From: Lachnospiraceae bacterium
GTDB taxonomy: Bacteria; Bacillota; Clostridia; Lachnospirales; Lachnospiraceae
Length of the DNA stretch: 64,000 nt
Assembly (NCBI GenBank): GCA_017618195.1
Contig: JAFZUW010000053.1
Span: 80,332-144,331, forward strand
Reading direction: 5' to 3'
Every line of letters starts with the position of its first letter. Position 1 is the stretch's first letter. Below the pieces are notes generated by a model, which saw nothing but the letters and a program-made list of their open reading frames with translations, searched no databases and was not told where the DNA came from. The position numbers were made by a program, and so were the translations under genes. Shown in pieces: positions 55,636-64,000 of the stretch.

Positions 55636-56742
55636 ATGAAAGTCATCTGCAATCAATCGGAACTTGTTAATTCTTTGGGAACCGCTTTTCGTGCCGTTTC
55701 TTCCAAAACATCTTTCCCGATTTTGGAATGTTTCTTATTGGAGGCAAAGGACAGCAATCTGATCATAACTGCCAACGATATGGAACTCGGTATTGAAATC
55801 CGGATTTTATGCCGCGTGGACAATCCCGGAAGAATCGCCGTAAATGCGAAGATTTTCTATGATATTATCCGTAAGCTTCCGGAAGACATCGTATTTATCG
55901 AAGTGGACCAGGATTATGTGATTTACATTACGTGCGGAAAGGCGAAGTTTAAGATTGCAGGACTTCCCGGTAATGATTTTCCGCCGCTTCCCGCTTACGA
56001 GAGAGTGAACGGAGTGAAACTCTCGCAGTTTACGCTGAAGGAACTGATTTCGAAGACGATATTTGCGGTTTCTTTGAACGAAGCGGATCAGATCCGTACC
56101 GGCGAATGTTTTGAGATTACCGGAAACAAGCTTCGCGTGATTGCTCTGGACGGACACCGTGCTGCTATCAGAAACATCGAGATGAAGGAAGAGTACAACA
56201 ACCAGACCGCGGTCATTCCCGGAAAGACTCTTCTTGAAATAAGCAAGATTCTTAGCGGAAACGTGGAAGACGAGGTTAATATTTTCTTCATGAAGAATCT
56301 CGTTATCTTCGAAATGAACCATACGATCGTATTGTCCCGTCTGATCGAGGGACGTTTCTATAACCTGAATCCGATGCTTAATTCCGGTTACACGACCAAG
56401 GTAACCTTGAATAAGAGAGAGTTTTCGGATTGTATCGACCGAGCAAGTCTTCTCGTGAAGGAATCCGAGAGACGTCCGGTTATCATTGACATCAAAGACG
56501 GCGTATTGTCCGTAAACATGAAGAGTTCGCTCGGAACGATGGATGATGAGCTGACCATTTTCAAGGAAGGAAACGATATTACGATCGGATTGAATCCGAA
56601 GTTTATCATGGATGTACTTCGTTCAATCGATGACGAGGATATTACCCTTTATCTGACGACGGTCGGAAATCCGTGCTTTATCCGTGATTCCGAGAACAGC
56701 TATATCTATCTGATCCTTCCGGTTAATATCGGAAACCGCTGA
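55636..56742 (+). CDS. dnaN: DNA polymerase III beta subunit (sliding clamp)
   Basis: This 368-residue clamp begins MKVICNQSELVNSLGTAFRA and has three clamp repeats; the end ELTIFKEGNDITIGLNPKFI and LPVNIGNR are typical. It holds polymerase on DNA. ATG 55636 has AAAGGAG just before it; the longer frame from 55483 covers the dnaA-dnaN spacer and is rejected. Confidence 0.97.
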   Translation: MKVICNQSELVNSLGTAFRAVSSKTSFPILECFLLEAKDSNLIITANDMELGIEIRILCRVDNPGRIAVNAKIFYDIIRKLPEDIVFIEVDQDYVIYITCGKAKFKIAGLPGNDFPPLPAYERVNGVKLSQFTLKELISKTIFAVSLNEADQIRTGECFEITGNKLRVIALDGHRAAIRNIEMKEEYNNQTAVIPGKTLLEISKILSGNVEDEVNIFFMKNLVIFEMNHTIVLSRLIEGRFYNLNPMLNSGYTTKVTLNKREFSDCIDRASLLVKESERRPVIIDIKDGVLSVNMKSSLGTMDDELTIFKEGNDITIGLNPKFIMDVLRSIDDEDITLYLTTVGNPCFIRDSENSYIYLILPVNIGNR

Positions 56743-56757
56743 TAATTGGAGATTGTT

Positions 56758-56973
56758 ATGCAGACTGTGAATATCCGTGACGAGTTTATCAAACTCGGAC
56801 AGGCAATGAAACTTGCCGGAATGGTGGAAAGCGGCGTGGAAGCCAAAATCGTGATTACTTCCGGTGAAGTAAAGGTAAACGGTGAAGTCGACGACCGCAG
56901 AGGCCGCAAGCTCTACAACGGAGACGTTGTGGAATGGAAAGGAAAGCAATTTGTAATTTCCGCAAAACAATAA
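56758..56973 (+). CDS. yaaA: S4 domain protein YaaA
   Basis: This 71-residue RNA-binding S4 protein has LGQAMKLAGMVESGVEAKI and GEVKVNGEVDDRRGRKL. It is always found between dnaN and recF in Firmicutes and is linked to ribosome function. ATG 56758 with GGAGATT is preferred to the TTG at 56746. Confidence 0.93.
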   Translation: MQTVNIRDEFIKLGQAMKLAGMVESGVEAKIVITSGEVKVNGEVDDRRGRKLYNGDVVEWKGKQFVISAKQ

Positions 56974-57000
56974 GCGGAGATTGGAAGAACGGGAGTTTCC

Positions 57001-60040
<3,040 letters not shown>

Positions 60041-60054
60041 CGGGAGAGGAAAGT

Positions 60055-62685
60055 ATGGACGATAAGATCATAATGGACGAGCATGTATTCGATAAAATCG
60101 ATGATGTCGACCTGAAAAAAACCATGGAAAAGTACTTCGTAGAGTACTCCATGTCGGTTATTGCGGCCCGTGCACTCCCGGATGTAAGGGACGGTCTTAA
60201 GCCGGTTCAGAGACGTATCCTGCATGCCATGAACGAACTGAATAACGGTCCGGATAAGCCGCATCGTAAGTGCGCCCGTATCGTCGGCGATACGATGGGT
60301 AAATTCCATCCGCACGGCGACAGCTCCATCTACGGAGCATTGGTTGTGCTTGCACAGCCCTGGAATACCCGCTATCCGCTTGTTGACGGTCACGGAAACT
60401 TCGGTTCGGTGGACGGCGACGGCGCCGCTGCAATGCGATATACCGAGGCACGTCTTTCGAAGATTTCCGTAGAAATGCTCGCGGACATCAACAAAGACAC
60501 GGTTGACATGATTCCGAACTTTGATGAGACGGAGACGGAGCCGACCATTCTGCCGGCAAGATTCCCGAACCTTCTCGTAAACGGAACAACCGGTATCGCG
60601 GTTGGTATGGCGACCAACATTCCGCCGCATAACCTTCGTGAAGTAATCAGCGCGGTAAACTGCCTGATCGACAATAAGATCGAAGGCCGCGAAACGACGA
60701 TCGAGGAGCTCATGGAAATCATCAAGGGACCGGATTTCCCGACCGGAGCCATGATCCTCGGAACAAAGGGTATCGAAGAAGCATACCGTACCGGCCGCGG
60801 CAAGATCCGTGTTCGTGCGGTTACCGATATCGAGCCAATGGAGAACGGCAAGAACCGGATCATCGTTACCGAGCTGCCGTATCTCGTAAACAAAGCAAGA
60901 CTGATTGAAAAGATTGCGGACCTGCATAAGGATAAGCGCGTGGACGGAATCGTGGATATCCGCGATGAGTCCGACCGTCAGGGTATGCGCGTCGTAATTG
61001 AGCTCCGTAAGGACGCCAATCCGCAGGTCGTATTGAACCATCTTTATAAGCATACGCAACTGCAGGATACCTTCGGCGTCATCATGCTTGCGCTTGTGAA
61101 TAACGAGCCGAAGATCCTGAACCTTCACGATATGCTGCGGTATTATCTCCTTCATCAGGAGGAAGTCGTTACCCGCAGAACGCAGTATGATCTGAAGAAG
61201 GCAAAGGAGCAGGCGCACATTAAGGAAGCACTGCTGAAAGCGCTTGATTTCATCGACGAGATCATCCGCATTATCCGTTCTTCCAAGCAGACGCAGGAAG
61301 CAAAGCAGCGTTTGATGGAGCGCTTCGGATTTGACGACGTTCAGGCACAGGCTATCGTTGACATGCGTCTTCGCCAGCTGACCGGTTTGGAACGCGAGAA
61401 GCTTCAGGCGGAATATGACGCTTTGATGGCACAGATTCATGAATTCGAAGAGATTCTTGCGGACGAGAAGAAGCTTCTCACGGTTATCAAGACCGAAATT
61501 TCCGCCATCGCAGCCAAATACGGCGACGACCGCAGAACGACGATCGGATTTGACGAATACGATATTTCAATGGAAGACCTGATCCCGGATGATCCGATTG
61601 TTATCGCGAGAACGAAGCTCGGCTACATCAAGAGGATGGATCCCGACCAGTTCCGTACGCAGAACCGCGGCGGCAAGGGTATCAAGGGCATGCAGACGAT
61701 CCAGGATGATTTCATTGAGGATCTGTTCATGACAACCAACCACCATTACCTTCTGTTCTTCACGAACACCGGACGCGTATACCGCATGAAGGCTTACGAG
61801 ATTCCGGAAGCTTCGCGTACCGCGCGCGGCACCGCGATCGTAAACCTGCTGCAGCTGAGCGGCGGCGAGAAGATCACGGCCGTAATCGCGCTGAAGGAAT
61901 TCGGCGATGACCGCTACCTGTTCATGGCTACCAAGAACGGTATCGTTAAAAAGACCCGCATGCAGGCTTACGCGAACATCCGTAAGACCGGTATCCAGGG
62001 CATGGCGCTTCGCGACGATGACGAACTGATCTCCGTAAAGGCTACCGATAACAAGAAGGATATCCTCCTTGTTTCCAAGATGGGCCAGTGCATCCGCTTC
62101 AATGAAAAGGATGTCCGCGGAACCGGCCGTAATTCGATGGGCGTATACGGTATGCGTCTTGAGGAAGGCGACGCCGTTGTATCGATGCTCGTTTCGGACG
62201 AAGGCGACGCACCGCTGTTCCTGTCGGAATTCGGTCTCGGTAAGAGAACCGAAACCGATGAGTTCTCGGTACAGCACCGAGGCGGCAAGGGTGTACGCTG
62301 CTACAAGATCAATGAGCGCTCCGGCAACCTGGTCGGCGCATTGATGGTAAATGACGACGACGAGATCATCATGATCACGAACGAAGGTATCCTGATCCGT
62401 ATCCCGGTAGGCAACATTAATAAGATCGGACGCAGCACGAGCGGCGTAATCTGTATGAACGTGGATCCGACCAAGGATATCCGGGTTGCAAGCTTTGCAA
62501 TCGTTCAGGATAATGAGGAATCCGACGAGAATACGATTGCCGATCTGGAGCGGAAGCTTCGTGCGGAAGATGACGAAGTGGAAGCCGACGAGGGCGAGGA
62601 ATTTGACGCGGAGGACGAGCTTTCCGAAGATTCGGAAGATGAGCTGGCCGAAAGCGAAGAGAATTCCGAAGAAACCGAGGAGTAA
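60055..62685 (+). CDS. gyrA: DNA gyrase subunit A
   Basis: This 876-residue subunit has the catalytic Tyr in [10 protein letters not shown], the quinolone region [13 protein letters not shown], and the GyrA-box [11 protein letters not shown], which marks true gyrase rather than topoisomerase IV. The C-terminal wrapping domain ends in an acidic tail of about 55 residues, mostly Glu, Asp and Ser, from about 822. It ends the origin operon at a strong terminator. Confidence 0.98.
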   Translation: MDDKIIMDEHVFDKIDDVDLKKTMEKYFVEYSMSVIAARALPDVRDGLKPVQRRILHAMNELNNGPDKPHRKCARIVGDTMGKFHPHGDSSIYGALVVLAQPWNTRYPLVDGHGNFGSVDGDGAAAMRYTEARLSKISVEMLADINKDTVDMIPNFDETETEPTILPARFPNLLVNGTTGIAVGMATNIPPHNLREVISAVNCLIDNKIEGRETTIEELMEIIKGPDFPTGAMILGTKGIEEAYRTGRGKIRVRAVTDIEPMENGKNRIIVTELPYLVNKARLIEKIADLHKDKRVDGIVDIRDESDRQGMRVVIELRKDANPQVVLNHLYKHTQLQDTFGVIMLALVNNEPKILNLHDMLRYYLLHQEEVVTRRTQYDLKKAKEQAHIKEALLKALDFIDEIIRIIRSSKQTQEAKQRLMERFGFDDVQAQAIVDMRLRQLTGLEREKLQAEYDALMAQIHEFEEILADEKKLLTVIKTEISAIAAKYGDDRRTTIGFDEYDISMEDLIPDDPIVIARTKLGYIKRMDPDQFRTQNRGGKGIKGMQTIQDDFIEDLFMTTNHHYLLFFTNTGRVYRMKAYEIPEASRTARGTAIVNLLQLSGGEKITAVIALKEFGDDRYLFMATKNGIVKKTRMQAYANIRKTGIQGMALRDDDELISVKATDNKKDILLVSKMGQCIRFNEKDVRGTGRNSMGVYGMRLEEGDAVVSMLVSDEGDAPLFLSEFGLGKRTETDEFSVQHRGGKGVRCYKINERSGNLVGALMVNDDDEIIMITNEGILIRIPVGNINKIGRSTSGVICMNVDPTKDIRVASFAIVQDNEESDENTIADLERKLRAEDDEVEADEGEEFDAEDELSEDSEDELAESEENSEETEE

Positions 62686-62712
62686 TCTCCGGGAATATAA
62701 AAAGTAACCATT

Positions 62713-62757
62713 CAGCGGGGTTGATAAGCGTTACAAAGCTTGAACCCCGCTGTTTTT
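62713..62757 (+). terminator. Intrinsic terminator after gyrA
   Basis: CAGCGGGGTT (62713-62722) and AACCCCGCTG (62743-62752) form a perfect 10-bp stem, followed by TTTTT. Confidence 0.9.
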
Positions 62758-62880
62758 CGCTCCGCTTCGGGCGGACGCAGGACGGACAGACTCCGTCTTC
62801 ATCCGGATCGCGGCGAAAGAGTATCAGCAAGCCGATTCTTTTCATGAGATGGGAAAAATGAGGCGGCAAAGGAGAAACCG

Positions 62881-63537
62881 ATGAAAGCAGTCATATTTGA
62901 TATGGACGGTGTGATATTTGACTCCGAAAGGGCAACGTATCTCTGCTGGAAGAAGGTGGCGGAGGATCACGGCCTTGCCGGAATGGACGAAGTATACCGC
63001 AAATGCATCGGCGTGACGGTAGAGGTTACGAGGCAGATTTGTCTTGATGCGTATGGGGAGGATTTTCCGTATGAAGAGTTCGGAAAGGAAGCAAGCATCC
63101 TGTATCACGCCGAATACGACGGCGGGCGCCTGCCGGTAAAGGAAGGCGTTCGGGAGATTCTTTCCTATTTAAAGGATAACGGAATTCCGACCGCAATTGC
63201 GTCCTCGACGAGGCAGGAGCGGGTTATAAGGCAGCTGCGGGAGGCAGGCCTTCTTGAGTTCTTCGATGAGGTTGTCGGCGGCGAAAGCGTTTCAAGAAGC
63301 AAACCGGCGCCGGATATCTTCTTATATGCGGCGGACCTTCTCGGGGCCGAGCCTGCGGATTGCGTCGTCATCGAAGATTCCTTCAATGGGATCCGCGCGG
63401 CGCACGCTGCGGGAATGATTCCGGTCATGGTTCCGGATATGTTGGAGCCGGACGAAGACATCCGCGGCAAATGCAAAGCCGTATGCCGTACCCTTACCGA
63501 GGTACGCGGATTATTTCAAAAAAACCTTATAAAATAA
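62881..63537 (+). CDS. HAD-family phosphatase / beta-phosphoglucomutase-like
   Basis: This 218-residue protein has all HAD motifs: FDMDGVIFDSE (nucleophile Asp), ASSTRQERV (motif II Ser/Thr), Lys in SRSKPAPDIF and IEDSFNGIRAA (motif IV). The alpha-helical cap of about 70 residues fits the beta-phosphoglucomutase-like group. Substrate cannot be read from sequence. AAAGGAG precedes the ATG. It stands alone between gyrA and the rRNA operon. Confidence 0.9.
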   Translation: MKAVIFDMDGVIFDSERATYLCWKKVAEDHGLAGMDEVYRKCIGVTVEVTRQICLDAYGEDFPYEEFGKEASILYHAEYDGGRLPVKEGVREILSYLKDNGIPTAIASSTRQERVIRQLREAGLLEFFDEVVGGESVSRSKPAPDIFLYAADLLGAEPADCVVIEDSFNGIRAAHAAGMIPVMVPDMLEPDEDIRGKCKAVCRTLTEVRGLFQKNLIK

Positions 63538-63561
63538 TAGAAAAGAAGCGATAGAAAAGGG

Positions 63562-63590
63562 TTGACATCCCAGTCTTTATTTGATATTAT
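63562..63590 (+). promoter_or_regulatory. Promoter for tRNA-Ser
   Basis: TTGACA (63562-63567), 17 bases and TATTAT (63585-63590), about 75 bases before the tRNA. Confidence 0.75.
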
Positions 63591-63665
63591 AAACAATGCG
63601 CCACCCCTATTGGAAGGATTTGCGGCGTGTGAAAAAACTGCATATTTTGACAGGGATTTCAGCTA

Positions 63666-63753
63666 GGAGAAATACTCAAGAGGCTGAAGAGGCGCCCCTG
63701 CTAAGGGTGTAGGTCGCGTAAGCGGCGCGAGGGTTCAAATCCCTCTTTCTCCG
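63666..63753 (+). tRNA. tRNA-Ser (anticodon GCT)
   Basis: Acceptor arms GGAGAAA and TTTCTCC, the long variable arm GTAGGTCGCGTAAGCGGCGC of class II tRNA, and an anticodon loop CTGCTAA on the stem CGCCC/GGGTG. T-arm contains GTTCAAATC. Discriminator G; CCA not encoded. Confidence 0.95.
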
Positions 63754-63780
63754 TTGAACAAAAAAGTTCAAAAAAATGTG

Positions 63781-63809
63781 TTGACAATCACGAAAGCGTG
63801 TGTTATTCT
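63781..63809 (+). promoter_or_regulatory. Promoter for the rRNA operon
   Basis: TTGACA (63781-63786), 17 bases and TATTCT (63804-63809), just after the tRNA-Ser gene. Confidence 0.7.
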
Positions 63810-64000
63810 AATCAAGCTGTCGCTTGTACGAAAGCAATTTGCTTTCCGCGATAGTCAGCAAAGAACCTTGAAAACTGAATAGTGAAACAACCTTGAAGAT
63901 TCGTTTGAAATGTTTCCTTCATTTCAATGAAGAGAAGCGAACTTTAACAAATGTAAATTTCAGGAAACACAGGCTTAATAAAATAAGTCAGATGTTCACT
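63810..64000 (+). other. Leader of an rRNA operon (16S gene not reached)
   Basis: The sequence GAACCTTGAAAACTGAATAG (63863-63882) is characteristic of pre-rRNA leaders and spacers in Gram-positive bacteria. The window ends before the 16S 5' end. No open frame is supported here. Confidence 0.65.

Noticed and set aside
63863-64000. 16S rRNA gene start
   Set aside because: The sequence to the window end is leader only; no 16S 5' sequence (such as AGAGTTTGATC) is reached.

Overview
The window reads as a chromosomal segment around the replication origin of a low- to mid-GC Gram-positive anaerobe, most likely a Clostridia member close to the Lachnospiraceae. The evidence is the gene order rpmH-dnaA-dnaN-yaaA-recF-gyrB-gyrA with rnpA-yidD-yidC-khpB-mnmE-mnmG-rsmG-parA-parB on the other side, the DUF3881 and DUF4446 genes, type III glutamine synthetase, split archaeal-type glutamate synthase, DapL, perfect parS sites, strong Shine-Dalgarno sequences and TTGACA-17-TATAAT promoters. 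This placement rests on recognising families by eye; no database search was run.

Layout. (1) 1-17.8 kb is a nitrogen and glutamine block. The glutamate synthase subunits gltB2 and gltB1 face left. Divergently, glnN (glutamine synthetase III), an ammonium transporter fused to a PII domain, asnB, pyrG, purF, carA, carB and dapL face right. Most of the right-facing genes make glutamine or spend its amide nitrogen. The divergent glnN/gltB1 spacer carries two perfect consensus promoters, each followed at once by terminator-like hairpins that share the same arm sequence. (2) 17.8-27.4 kb holds a radical SAM gene with a two-component system, a FtsX-type ABC exporter with likely response-regulator boxes, a DUF3795 protein, a CE15-like esterase and a YbhN-type membrane protein. 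(3) 27.5-36.4 kb is a single left-facing aromatic operon (aroF, tyrA, aroB, aroA, aroC, pheA, an aroE-aroK fusion, aroQ). It is preceded by a 28-codon leader peptide with nine aromatic residues in a row and a complete set of alternative RNA pairings ending in an intrinsic terminator. An XRE-type regulator gene lies just upstream. (4) 36.5-42 kb holds DegV, a zinc-uptake module (Zur-like Fur protein, small Cys-rich membrane protein, znuA, znuC, znuB, lipoprotein) and tRNA-Arg. (5) 42-53.5 kb holds DUF3881, DUF4446, a 46-bp tandem repeat array, parB, parA, rsmG, mnmG, mnmE, khpB, yidC, yidD, rnpA and rpmH, all leftward. (6) 53.5-62.7 kb is the origin and the rightward dnaA-dnaN-yaaA-recF-gyrB-gyrA genes. 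(7) 62.8-64 kb holds a HAD phosphatase, tRNA-Ser and the promoter and leader of an rRNA operon whose 16S gene lies beyond the window.

How it works together. The left block takes in ammonium (Amt-PII), fixes it (GlnN, GltB1/B2) and passes glutamine nitrogen to Asn, CTP, purines and carbamoyl phosphate. The aromatic operon makes Phe and Tyr and chorismate for Trp, and appears to sense all three amino acids by ribosome stalling. The observations most worth follow-up are the aromatic leader-peptide attenuator, the paired nitrogen leaders, the origin-proximal repeat array beside parB, and the RGG-like tail on KhpB.
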